DNA from: Tamarix chinensis
Lineage: Eukaryota; Streptophyta; Magnoliopsida; Caryophyllales; Tamaricaceae
Direction of reading: 5' to 3'
Length of the DNA: 64,000 nt
Assembly: GCA_030549775.1 (NCBI GenBank)
Contig: CM060174.1
Location: 97,170,132 to 97,234,131, forward strand
The notes under the pieces are model-generated. The model did not search any database. It saw nothing but the letters and a program-made list of their open reading frames with translations, and was not told the origin of the DNA. Made by a program: the position numbers and the translations under genes. This document shows positions 24,561 through 36,359 of the stretch, piece after piece; position 1 is the first letter of the stretch; each line of letters begins with the position of its first letter.

Positions 24561-25770
24561 CAGACGTATTGCGCATAAATAATGGGCCAAAAATTGCCAA
24601 TTACCACCATAAAATAATGGAGCGTTCGTCGTTCGCACTATAGGCTTGAGATTCGGCATTTCGCTTACGTAAGCGCTTTCATCACATCACCTCTGAGGTT
24701 TTAAATTTGAACTATAATTTACCAAGTCAATGGGTTCCGTTCAAGACTGCGACCCGATGTCTCGAGATTATTTATTTATGTGGAAGTTCTGTTTCTTGCA
24801 TCATGCATGATCAATCATCAATTGATGGATTATCCACGTTGTCCACCGAGACACCAACCTACCCGGTCACTATAACTTTTCTTTGCTTCCCACTTGACCA
24901 CTATTACGAAATTAATTTCTGAAGTAAAATCAAATAATAAATATTGTAATTGAGCTTCATGTTTTCGGGCACGCACGTTAGTATTAATTTTTTTTTAATA
25001 AAAATAAAATACTTGACAGTTAATTGTGATAAAAAGTAAGGGCAGTTTTAAAATAGTATAAAAGAGCATGCGCTATAAGAAAATGAGATCGTTGCCAAAT
25101 ACACCCTTCATCCGTGAAAGTATTTGGTAAATGTTATGTCATTTCTTTATGACTGCTGCTGAAAGAATATGGTTCTCATTAATGTAATAATGTCCATAAT
25201 TTATTGAAAATGTAATAAAAATAATACGTTCCGTATTGATAAATAACTTTAACAGATTATTTGATAGCCTAACTTATACCAAATAACCAAAATGAATTGT
25301 TTACTTAAAGAATTCAGTTATCCCAAATGATATCCCTTAGCTTCAAACATGCACAAATCAAAGCACAATACTTTGAAATTTTTTAGACAACTTTTGATCT
25401 ACAAACTATTTTTATTTCAAATTATTTAGACGAAAATGACAGTCACTTAATTAGTTAATGCTATAAAAGGAAAATTTACACAAGTCTTAGAGCTCTATAA
25501 CTTGATATGAGTAGAGTATCAACCAACATTTATATAACTTACTCAAAACCACACATAAGTGTAGTGAAATGTTTAGCTTCAAAATAAGTACTCCTTTTAC
25601 AATATTTTATTCATAGTTGTAGTTACCTAAATTGATCTAAAATCTACGTCTAAGAAAATTCATAAGTGTAGTTCTGCTTATTTTATTTTCAGAATTTATT
25701 AGACTTATCATATCACATCAATAAAGCTTTGATGATAATAAAAAAAAAATATAAAATTAATGCTAAAATA

Positions 25771-25790
25771 ATGATGATGATGATGATGAT
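25771..25790. repeat. (ATG)n microsatellite
   Basis: Six and a half to seven perfect ATG units in AT-rich DNA. Confidence 0.9.
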
Positions 25791-26274
25791 AGTAATAACA
25801 ATAAAATATAATTATTTATTAAAATAATAACTATAATATAGTAATAATAACTTATTAATATTTTAATTCAGATTAGATCGATCAATTCAACAAAAAATAA
25901 GTTGAATGGACCATGTTCTAAAAAAATAGAAAACTTTTAAAAATTTTGAGTCTTCAAGACTTTCGGAGAGACCTTACTAAAATAAGAGAGACTTTCAAAG
26001 AGATTGTTCAATAAAATATGATTCATTATATTACGTTAAATATTTTTTGCTATCCCTTAATAGAAAATTAATTAAATAAATATTGTATCATATATCTTTA
26101 GATTTTTATTAATTTTGTTTGGATACTGAAAGCTAATAGTTATAAATCCAAGGCATAAAAAAGTTGTTGGAATTTTTTTTTTTTGGAATAAATGTTGTAG
26201 TTTTTAAAAATTAGATTAATTTGTTTTAAATAAATAATTATTTTTTAATAAATAATTTTAAATAATCCATAAAT

Positions 26275-26540
26275 AAAAAGGAGGATAATTGATACTTCTG
26301 TTACAAGCGGGCTGCAGTAGAAAAGCATTTATGGGGGAATATTCCGAAGTTGTTACTTTCAATTGAAAGAACGGCCCAGGAAGGTCGGACGAAGTTCCGT
26401 ATCGACCGAAAGGCAACGAGCGAAAAAAGGCTAGGAATGTGTGGCGACATGGTATGATGGGTGGCACGGTCAAAGTCAGACGATGCTGCGTCTCACATTC
26501 CAATACCGCCCTCAGGTAGTCCCATAACTAGCCCCAAAAT
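26275..26540. other. GC-richer island of unknown nature
   Basis: About 265 bp of ordinary complexity and clearly higher GC lie within kilobases of AT-rich DNA. An open frame on the minus strand covers 26258-26503, but no domain is recognised. It could be an old gene fragment, an organelle-derived piece or a decayed element. Confidence 0.4.
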
Positions 26541-28399
26541 ATTTGGCAATAATAATATTATTACTTTTATAAAATTAATTATTAATAATACTAAATTATT
26601 TATCATTAATATTCCTCTTAATAATTAAGAAGGCATATTTCAGTTGTATTCCTACTAATTACCTTCTAATTATTATTTTTATACTGTAAAATTAAAATTA
26701 TTAATTATTATTGCTATCAAATAATATGTTGGCTTAATATGATATTATTGATGCTAATCTTATATTATCTTATTTTATCAATGTTGATATGATATAATCT
26801 CATTTTATAAGCTAGAAAAATAAGTTATAGATAATAATATGGCTTCAAGCGATTCAAAATTTGAAAAAGAATTACAGGATAAAGGGATTGTAAAAAGAAA
26901 AATGAATAAAAAGTTAAACAAATACATTAATTTTATATTTTAATTATATGCGTTATTTTATTTTTCAGCAATTGGTGATTTTAATATTAAAATATGGCAA
27001 TTATAGGTTGTAGACATTTTTAAATACTAATATTTATATGATATTTCCACAATTTTGTTACAACTTTAGCAAACTATTGAAATATAAAAAAAAAATTCAC
27101 AAAAATTAGAAGTTTTTATAGTCCATAAATTAAAAATATCCAAGATGAATACAAAAAATGAAGTCTTAGGAAAAAATGACTTTTTTTAAATTAAATATTT
27201 TTTTTGAAATGAAACAGTTCTAAATTATTTCAACATATTATTTTCTTAAAATTTTAAAATTTATTATTTTTTAATACAATATTTATGGAAAATAATTATT
27301 GATTTTATTTCTTTATATTATTGATATTCTTCCATAATTTAATTTTTAGTTTCTTTATATGTTGATAATAAAATAAATAAGCAAATAAAAAAAGTGATAT
27401 CCATAGCATAGTAAGGGGGAAAATAACAAATGATAATTATATAGAGGTGTTCATCACTTTATGACAATAATTCATTTAAATCAAGTGTCATATACCTAAA
27501 TTTGAAAGAAATTGGATGGAATAGTACGGCGCACTAGCATGTGGACATAAAACTAGCATTTAATTTAAAAATATATATCAATCTCCATACCATGTAATGC
27601 GTCAAAACAATAAAGTATACGATGTAATATTTCTAAGATTACTACTAAAGGTTTTTGAAATGTGTTTTATTAACAAACAGATAGATGATAGAGAGTATTT
27701 TTAATATTAAAATTTAAAATAAAAGTATGACGTGTTCTTAAAATAAGTGTGTGTGTGTAGTAATCCTTGTGAGATTTTTTTCTACAAATAAACAACTATA
27801 ATAATATACTTTTAATTTTAAAAAATAATTTTTTTTATATCTTTCATCATATATTAATTAAGCTTTTACCGTAACTAATATAATCTTTCACTAGTTTTGA
27901 GCCAAACTTTCTCCATATAATATAGTCAATCTTATATTAAGCATAAACTAATTTGTCACCATAATTGAGGTAATATTTCACCATCAAACTAACATTTCAC
28001 CATAATTAAATAAATCTTTTATTGTCATTTTTTTATAAAATATAAAAACTTTATTTACTAAGAAAATGGGGGTTAAAAGGATGTTGAACTTACTTCAAAT
28101 CAAACAAATATACATTAATAATTCATAAAAAAATAGCATTCCCAAATGACTTGCTATTAAATTTTATTTTATAATAATTCAAAGATTGTATCAATATTTT
28201 ATTATAATTTTTTAATGTCGTAAGTATATTAATATGATTTTTTATTTAAAAAATTTGTTGAAGTATTATAATATAAATTTTTAAATAATTCTAACAAAAA
28301 AATACCTTTAAAAAAAATATTGAAATCATATTAATGTTTGCGGATTGCACAATCCTTGAGTATACATTAATATTACCATCCGCATGGTGAGAAAAGCAA

Positions 28400-28819
28400 A
28401 ACTAAAATCTCAAAAATACGGGGGCACTTTCGTATTAAGTTAAAAGGACGAGGGTACAGCCACCGGTCACCTGATACATAAACAAAGCCGCCGTGACGCA
28501 AACGAATATCAAATCCAAACATCAGCCTGATTCTTTGCATACTTTAAGTGTCCCCTGGTCTTTCCTTCTCGGCCTCCCCGTTATCAGACCCAGGACATCT
28601 ATCTATCACGGTAAATTTCTTTCATCGGCGTTCACATCACACCATCGTCGTCTCCCCTAACCCTCAATTCTTCGTCTCCGTCTTTGGTTTTCTGATTCCG
28701 TGTATCTCAATGGCATTCTACTCTCACTAGGGTTTTACTGCATAAACTTTAACCAACACATCCGCGAACCCACAAACCTGTTCTATTTCTTGTTCGAAAT
28801 CTTTATCGAATTTCTAAAA
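28400..28819 (+). promoter_or_regulatory. Upstream region and 5' leader of the thylakoidal peptidase gene
   Basis: Composition changes sharply from AT-rich to mixed at about 28430. Pyrimidine-rich stretches (for example ATCGTCGTCTCCCCTAACCC and TTCTTCGTCTCCG, 28640-28685) are typical of plant core promoters and leaders. GATACATAAACAAAG near 28471 is a weak TATA candidate. The transcription start cannot be fixed from sequence alone. A short upstream ORF lies at 28710-28730. Confidence 0.45.
28710..28730 (+). CDS. Upstream ORF of six codons in the peptidase leader
   Basis: ATG at 28710 opens a six-residue frame (MAFYSH) closed by TAG at 28728-28730, 89 bp before the main ATG. It is out of frame with the main ORF (offset 110). 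Its context is CTCAATGG, with C at -3 and G at +4, weaker than the main start. If transcription begins upstream it could reduce translation; whether it does is unknown. Confidence 0.4.
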   Translation: MAFYSH

Positions 28820-30968
28820 ATGGCGATTAGGCAAACCGTCTCCCTCTCTCGTTACTTTGCTCAAAGCATTGCCTCCAATGCCGGAGAGAGGTTTGTTAAT
28901 TGCAGGTGCATTCACGAAGTTTTTCTCTCGAAGCCTCGTCCTGTCCAAAACCCTAATCTCGAATCGTCAAAGAATTATACTCAGATTTCGAATTCCGGCT
29001 TCAATTATGCTCGTCAGCCTGAAACTAGACCATCTCCACCGGCTAATTTGGGAAAACCGAGGGCTTTTAGTACACTCTCTGTTGAATCGTTGGGCGGGAA
29101 CTCTGCGTGCCCAATTACGGCTGCTTTGGTCTCATTGATGTTGAAGACAACTGCTGTCGGGGTTGCATCGTGTTCTATGGGGATCTTTGGGATTTCGCCA
29201 ATTAAGCCGGCTTCGATTATTCCATTCCTACAGGGGTCGAAGTGGATGCCCTGCAACGAGCCCGTAATGAAGACGGCGAGCTGCGTGATTGATAGTGGAG
29301 GAACAAGGGATCGTGAACGGTATAGTGTGACGCAAGATGAAGCAGTCATGGAAGTTGCGAAAGCGATGAAGGATAAGGGAATCGAGGGGAATAAATGGAT
29401 ATCTAAGTGGATGAAGTTCTGGTCCGAAGATGCCAAGGCTGTTTTCACTGCTGCTACGGTAACTCTACTGTATCGTTCACACATGGCTGAGCCTCGATCT
29501 ATCCCCTCAACATCTATGTGCCCAACTCTTGAAGTTGGTGATCGGATTTTGGCTGAGAAGGTAACATGAACCATGTCAATGTTTGAAATTTGTTTTATGA
29601 TGTAATTGCTAGTGTTTTGTGAAATGGACTGTTGAGCAAATTGTAGTGATGTGAAAATGGTTTTATCAGGATGATACAGTTTTGATGGTAATTTCGTAGC
29701 TTTACGATGTTGACTTCCACGCCTCCCTTAAATGGTTTCAGTTCTGGGTTCGGGTAGCTTCAAGTGCTATTATGGTCTGAAGCGACCTCTCAAGTGATAT
29801 TTTTTGAAGGATGGAAGGATGTGTTGGTTTGTGTTTAATGCAGAATGGAATGACAAATTTCTCTGAAGTTCAAATGGAATCCTAACTCACACATTTCTTA
29901 TAATCAATTTACTGCCGGAAAAATTATGAGTTTCGGAGTTGTTGTGATGATATAGTGTATGGTTGGCATGTAAATGATTTTTTTGATTTAGCTATAAAAG
30001 TAAGCTCAAAATTAAACCTTGTATTTGATGTTTCAGGTTTCTTACATTTTCAGGCAGCCTGAAGTTTCAGACATAGTGATATTTAAGGCGCCGCCTATTC
30101 TTCAGGTAAGGTTTAAGCATGAAGTTGGAGCTCCTGCCCTAATTAAGTAGCATCACTCTTGACAATTTGCATTTTCTTACGTCATGCAGCAAATTGGCTT
30201 CAGTTCAGGGGATGTGTTCATTAAAAGAATTGTGGCAAAGGGTGGTGATATCGTAGAAGTGAGTATGGATTTCGCTTATACCTTTTTTCTGATGGGTTTA
30301 TTGTATTTGGTTATGTTTTCTATCTTTTTTCTTTCCTATGACCGACAATCTGTTGCTAATCACTGTCATCTTGTGTCTGATAGGTACATGATGGCGAACT
30401 GTTGGTGAATGGTGTTGTCCAGGATGAAGATTTTATCATGGAGCCTTTAGCCTATGAGATGGATCCTGTGGTACTTACTAGTTTGTGTTTACTGGTATGT
30501 TAAGCCGGTAACATTTTATCCTTTGTTATACTAAAGCTTGTTTGTCATCTTATTCCTATGCAGGTTGTACCTGAAGGCTATGTATTTGTGATGGGAGATA
30601 ACCGTAACAACAGCTTTGACTCTCATAATTGGTAAGTCTGATACTTTTTGATAATTTTTGTTGTGTGAAACAAACTTAAAAGAAGCCATATCCTGAATTT
30701 TCCATGTGTATGATTGTGGACAGTTACAAATTTGTTTCCTAGTTTTCTGAGTTTCAAATGATTCTGAATCTTGGTAGTTATTCATGTTGCACTTGCACTC
30801 ATTTGGCATAGTCTGACTGTTGTTATGAATAAATGTCCTTGCAGGGGCCCTCTTCCAATTGCAAGCATCTTAGGCAGATCTGTATTTCGCTACTGGCCTC
30901 CAACCAAATTATCTGATACTATTTATCATTCGCATGGTGGGAAGAATGTGGCTGTATCTGTTTCATGA
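28820..30968 (+). CDS. TPP: Thylakoidal processing peptidase (chloroplast type I signal peptidase), 6 exons, 385 aa
   Basis: Exons: 28820-29560, 30037-30105, 30190-30258, 30384-30470, 30564-30631, 30845-30968; all introns are GT-AG and the joined frame is open for 385 codons. The start context AAAATGGCG is strong and is the first ATG in this frame. Residues 1-90, rich in Ser/Arg and poor in acids, look like a chloroplast transit peptide. Hydrophobic stretches lie at 98-125 and 206-219. The S26 peptidase core follows: box B SIPSTSMCPTLEVGDR with the nucleophile Ser232, box C SDIVIFKAPP, box D FIKRIVAKGGD with the general base Lys282, and box E MGDNRNNSFDSHNWGPLP (332-349). The end, GRSVFRYWPP...SDTI, is typical of plant thylakoidal peptidases. 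The family is anchored in the thylakoid membrane with its active site in the lumen, and removes lumen-targeting signals. All key residues are present, so it is probably functional. The closest relatives are TPP1/TPP2 rather than the shorter Plsp1. No neighbouring gene is functionally linked. Confidence 0.96.
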
Positions 30969-31550
30969 CTTTGTCCTTCTGGTTGCAGAGGGAACATCTA
31001 ACATGGTCATAGGAAGCCATTTCTTTACTCATTTGTTTTACTCTTCCTATTTAACATGGATAAGCTGTGAATAGCCCAGATCCGTAGGGAGATTTTCGTT
31101 CCAAATCTTGATAGTTCTTTCCGATGGATCGGTATGTCTGTACATTGAGATATAATCTCGATACCATAGGCGCTATGCCTTGTCAGTTTCTTCATTCTTT
31201 CATAATGACAATCTCCGAGTTTTCGTATTCTGAAATAGGCTAAATGGCTTCATTCTAGGTTGATTGTCACTTGTATAACAGTTGTATACTGTGCCGATGC
31301 TGATTGAATATTTTTTCAATCCTGATATAAATACGTCATCTTGTATCCTCTTCATCTGAGGAAGTTAAAATTTCCATTTTTCACGTTGATATGGTAGCCC
31401 TTTATTTTGGACATTTATCCTTCAGACAGAGTTGTTCGACTGCCTTCCACCTGTTGGCTGAACCAAAGGAGTTGTGGTTATGGTGGCTGAAACAAAGGAG
31501 TTCTGATTATGATACATCTAAGGACATTTTACATTTCCTCATTCTTTTAT
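30969..31550 (+). other. 3' flank of the peptidase gene (3' UTR and downstream)
   Basis: Mixed-complexity DNA of the same character as the gene, consistent with a 3' UTR of a few hundred bases. No perfect AATAAA was seen; ATATAAATA near 31325 is a possible variant signal. The open frame at 31391-31597 has no recognised domain. Confidence 0.4.
31511..31535. repeat. 25-bp direct repeat, left copy
   Basis: GATACATCTAAGGACATTTT followed by ACATT/ACATG flanks the MITE on the left; an identical copy (24-25 bp) begins at 32389. Confidence 0.9.
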
Positions 31551-31553
31551 TTA

Positions 31554-32384
31554 CGGCCCGTTTGGTAAATGAGAATGGGAATTTGAGAATTAAATAGTGG
31601 GAATGAGAAGTAAAAAGTGAGAATTAGTTTATTTAGTCTCATTGATGGGATTAACTTGGGAATAAAAGTTTTCTATGTTTGGTATGTGAGAATGGAATTG
31701 AAAATATAGTCATAAATTTACAAAAATATCCTTCTTATATTTATAATATTTATAGCTATATATATATATAATCAATTATTATTATATTTTTTTATTATTC
31801 AACTCTATTTTTTTTATAATAGATCATATAATATCATATCAGATCCGATCAGATTAGATCTGATTCGATACAATCAGATCAGATAATAGTAATTATTATT
31901 ATTGTTATTATTATTATTATTATTGTATCAAATAATATTTACAATAATAATAGTTATTATAATTCTGATTATCTTTATTGTAATTATAATTAATACTATA
32001 ATTATTATCTTTATTATATTTTTAATTATAATTAATTATTATACTAATTAGAATTATAATAAAGATAATAATTATAATGATAATTATAATATAGTTATAA
32101 TTATTATAAAGATAATCATCATCGTCATTATTATTATTATAATTAATATTATTAATATAATATTATACATAATATAAGGTTATTTTGGTATTTTTATTTT
32201 CTACGTTAATTTCTACCCTTCTAATACCATACCCCCTCCCCCAAGGAGTAAATTGATGGAAATAGACATCCCCAAATTTCAATCTCATTTTAATTCTCAC
32301 TCCTTCAAAATAAACAATAACTTATTTAAATCTCTTCTTAAATTTTTATTCCCATTATTTTAATCTCATCAACCAAACTAGATG
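31554..32384. mobile_element. AT-rich MITE, 831 bp, with TTA target duplication
   Basis: The left end reads CGGCCCGTTTGGTAAATGAG; the reverse complement of the right end reads CATCTAGTTTGGTTGATGAG. Both continue with GGGAAT / GAGAATT-type motifs on their inner sides, giving imperfect inverted ends. TTA lies on both sides (31551-31553 and 32385-32387), the preferred 3-bp target of PIF/Harbinger-derived Tourist-like MITEs. The centre is almost pure A/T with TTA runs and small GATC palindromes (31840-31885). No coding capacity. A CACTA-derived element (also a 3-bp duplication) is the alternative, but CACTA ends are absent. Confidence 0.7.
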
Positions 32385-32388
32385 TTAA

Positions 32389-32413
32389 GATACATCTAAG
32401 GACATTTTACATG
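32389..32413. repeat. 25-bp direct repeat, right copy
   Basis: Matches 31511-31535. Together the copies enclose the MITE plus short tails, far longer than any DNA-transposon target duplication. Confidence 0.9.
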
Positions 32414-32672
32414 TTTAAAAATTGTTTTCCCGTATTTCCGTTTTCTCATTCCCGTCCATGTGTTGCGTTGGTTATGACTCAATGTGGTGGCAATGCCGGT
32501 CTAGTAGAGGTGGCTATGAATCTCGTTTGATGCTCAAAAATTGTAGCTTCCTACCTAGTGTCGGAAATTAGTATATTGTTCCAGAAAGGCTGGTTGACAT
32601 ATGCAACTTGGACGATGTTTAGTAGGTAAGTTTGCTTTTGCAAAATAAGAGTTTTTTAAAATAAAAAAAAAT

Positions 32673-32676
<4 letters not shown>

Positions 32677-32710
<34 letters not shown>
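32677..32710. repeat. (TA)n microsatellite
   Basis: About seventeen perfect TA units. Confidence 0.95.
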
Positions 32711-32713
<3 letters not shown>

Positions 32714-33895
32714 AACTAAAAAATGTTATTATTATTTAAGTGAATTATCATTTTTTATTTGTTATATTTATTATAATTATGATTGTTAATTTTTGCTATT
32801 AATTGGTATTATTGTTATAGTTTTTACTTATAAAAGGATGAACATGTTTATAATTTTTTTTAATTTAAAAATTAGATAATATGAGTAAACAAACACATTC
32901 ATTTCATTTTTCATGAAAAATTTATTGTTATCTATATGAAATTAAAGATGAAAGTTAGCAAATTATTTCTTAATAGTTAACGTATTGTAAAATTCTAAAG
33001 GATAGGTTGCTTGTTTTATGAGCTAATCCAACTTGTATTTTCAAACATTTTTTGCCGTGTAGAACATGGATTAGTATTATGTCATTCTTATAAGTGATAT
33101 TCCATCTAGTATTAGAAGAAGTGCTATATGAAGAATTCGAGATCAAATCGAATATGTTTATTTCCATTCCTTGTGAGCTACTAATTTCTCTACAATAATG
33201 ATCAAAGTGATTTCCTTCCTTTTTCCAAACAAGTCGATGGCCTTAATACTATTGGAATGCTTCAAATAAACTAGAGTACATATAAGATTCACATACCATA
33301 GTATAGCATGGTTGATGAAAACTGTTTATAAGTTAGTTTAAAGTTTAAATATGGAAGGTCATAAGCTACTTCAACTACCATTTTAATAAAAAAAAATTAA
33401 AAGCTAGTGAAAATGTCACTTATCAAATATAGTTTTTTTTAAGAGTTAGTTTATGCTTACCAAATACACTCTAATTTATGTCACAAGGAGTCAAGATCAA
33501 ACTAAAGTGTGAAGATTATTTAATGTTCTAGCCAAATTAGGGAAATGAGTTAAGGTTAAGTGAAAGCATGCAAATATTTTAAAATATTATTTGAATAATT
33601 ATTAAGCTGACCTATGTAAATAAGTTATAACCTTATTAAGTATGAGGTGAATGAAGAATAATAACTAAAAATTATTAAAATATTAAATTTAATACACTTA
33701 AACCATCTATTTAGAAGTTAACAATATTGAAATGAGTATAGATTAATGTCTAACATAACTTAACCTAGGCCCTAATAAAATTGCCAAACAAAATTAACAA
33801 AAGAAATACATAAACATCACCTAACCTATGACACCTCATAGCAAACTACTTGTTAGTCATGATTCAGGAATTGAGCAAAAATTGGATGGGTCCAG
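32711..33895. other. AT-rich intergenic sequence, no gene seen
   Basis: No domain or paired element ends recognised. Confidence 0.5.
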
Positions 33896-36359
33896 TGTAA
33901 CATACCCATTTTCATAACTAGAATAATTACATTTTGTAAGAAATTTTACGAAAGCTAAATAAGAAATGAAGGGTATTACCAATACATCCAATGTATGAGA
34001 GGTACAATCATTACCTAATATATGTCAGGTGAGAGGCTAAAAGTAAGCTTATAACCCAAGATTTAGGTGTGACTATCATTTAATTTAAGTTTGATGCAAG
34101 ACTTACAAAATTTTACGAAAATAAATATAATGTCTAATAGAGATCTAAAAGAGCAAAATGGAATAGAATATGGGGTCTCAATGATCCAAACTAAAATGCT
34201 TATCGAGCCAATCAAAGACTCAACACTCTTAACTCCACACAAGTAAAGTGCGAGAAACTTGCACAATACTGAAATAATGTGATATTAGTGTGGCGAAAGT
34301 ACTAGTAAACACAACATATTACAATTTACAAGCGATATCATGCTCACATAATATATGTAGTACATGTTGAGACCAAGAAATAATCATGGATCATGCTGAA
34401 ATAGAGAGATACTCATTATGTTGATAAAAATAATGCATGATACATGTTGACAATTAACCACATATGCCAACTTTAAACTAGCAACCTATAACATATGCCA
34501 ATGTACCGTATGGTATGCCACAAGGGTATACAAGGTAAATCAGGGAATCACAAAGGATTGAACAGCCATGTAAAGGAATCAGGCAAAACATATAGGCATA
34601 TCTAGCATAGATTTCAATCATATAATGACATCAGTCCCACCATAATGGCCACGTAGTCAAGGGCATAAGCATAATAGAAAGTCACATGATGACATATGAG
34701 CCAAAAGGCATAATCAAGGAAATTCACATAAGCCATATGTATATGGACACAAACTTCAAGGCACAAGTCTTGACATTTAGTCCTACTACCAATGGACAAA
34801 ACCCATGTGACACAAATAATAACAAGGCATAAAAGCCAAAAGCATACAAAGATTCCAATGTCCTACGACAAATGGATAACAACTAAAGGCACAAATAATA
34901 ATCATGAGAGCATTATGTCCGTTGGAAATGAGCATCTACTCTAGGGTGTTGTACAAGGATTCCAATGTATGCCTAGTACGAAATTGTGAATGCCACCGTA
35001 GGTCAGACGTCTCGCCCACTACCAATGGACTCAGGACAAGGTAGTTTGACCAATGTATCCTAATTATTAACTATGCATACTAACTATAAAGTTAGAAGGT
35101 CATGTAGAGTAGAAAAGGTGGCAAGCTACTATATGACTAGTTGCCCCTAGCATTTTATGAAAATATAAAACATGGCTTCAGAGGACCTTGTCCTTAAACA
35201 TCAACACATAACATATCCACAAAGGAAAACTTAAAGAGCACATGATTCACATATCACATAAGCGTTTAAAGTTAACAATAAACCCTTAAGAATGATCGAG
35301 GATCACCCCAAACAAAAAGAAAATCAATGATCTAGAAGATCACCACGAATCATAATATCTCTCAATTTTTTTTAGGGAAAACCAAAGATAAAAGCCACAC
35401 GCCATAGGAAAAAACCCAAAATCAAAGGCCAAAAGCCACAATAAAACTTTTCAGTTAGCAAAATTCATACACCTCTCACCAAGTAAGAGCTCCAAAAAAC
35501 AAACTGAAAGTCAAACTTAGGTCACAGGGCTCTAAAGTTAAATCTATCACATTATTCATATATTTAGACATTCAATGACCAAAATACACTTTAAAGATAT
35601 GAAACCTTATTCAAAGGTTGAATTAATACCTCAAAACAAGGTTAAAAATGCCAAAAGACACTATTTACCATTATGACCCAAATTAGCAAAAAAAATGCAT
35701 ATATTAATAATTTAGCTAAGTCAAAACAAGATTCTACGTTAAATTTGAAAAAAAAAAACTATTTATTGGCCAATAGAAAATGTCATTTTATATTAAGAAG
35801 ATTAAATCCAAAAACCAAAAATATTTTATACTATTTATTCTAATATAAGCTAAAAGCCTTTTAGGGTAAATATGTCATACATTGATTCATTATCCCAAAA
35901 ATATGATAAATTAAAGATTAACCCCAATTTAGGGTAATTGGTATAACAAGTTCTACAAATTCAATCTTTCAACCAATATTAAAGACCCTTAATCATGATT
36001 TTTTAGATAACATATTATATATCAAAGTTTTCCTACAATTTACAAAAATTATGTGGCATCAATTAATTAATAAAAAACCTCAAGATCATTATAAACACTT
36101 GAAGATGCTCAATAGCACTCAAGAACATTCAGAAATAACTAAACTTATAAAATCTTTAAGCATAATTTAGAACAACATAACATACTCAAATTAAAGCATG
36201 TTATATATGAAAAATCATCCACCAAATTCACTCTATAACATGGTATAATCAAATCAAACAAAAAAAACACAAGATCATCAAAGTGACCTAGAAGCCAATG
36301 CCTCCATTAATGGCCAAACATGGCATAATCAAACGTAAACACAATAAAATATGGTAAAC
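33896..36359 (-). mobile_element. Outer LTR of the second nest, first part (minus orientation)
   Basis: It begins on the plus strand with TGTAACATACCCATTTTC, the form the 3' terminus of minus-oriented LTRs takes in this window. It runs AT-rich to 36359, where the plus-oriented family-1 LTR starts. A G-rich block and a plausible outer terminus (TTTTAGGTGTAAATA) follow that inserted material at 45107-45735, in the order expected if this is one LTR split by the insertion. No coding domain. Confidence 0.5.

Larger units (their letters stand above)
24181..28399. other. AT-rich intergenic region upstream of the peptidase gene
   Basis: About 4.2 kb, very AT-rich. Contents noted: a 33-bp repeat (24466-24560), an ATG microsatellite (25771-25790) and a GC-richer island (26275-26540). 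The open frame at 24707-24922 has no recognisable domain and no supporting context. Confidence 0.55.

Noticed and set aside
24707..24922. Possible small gene of 71 codons
   Set aside because: No domain, no splice or promoter context, and no support beyond an open frame in mixed-complexity DNA.
29014..29574. A 186-codon open frame on the minus strand within the peptidase gene
   Set aside because: It is antisense to exon 1, which has a transit peptide, conserved catalytic boxes and splice sites in the correct frame.
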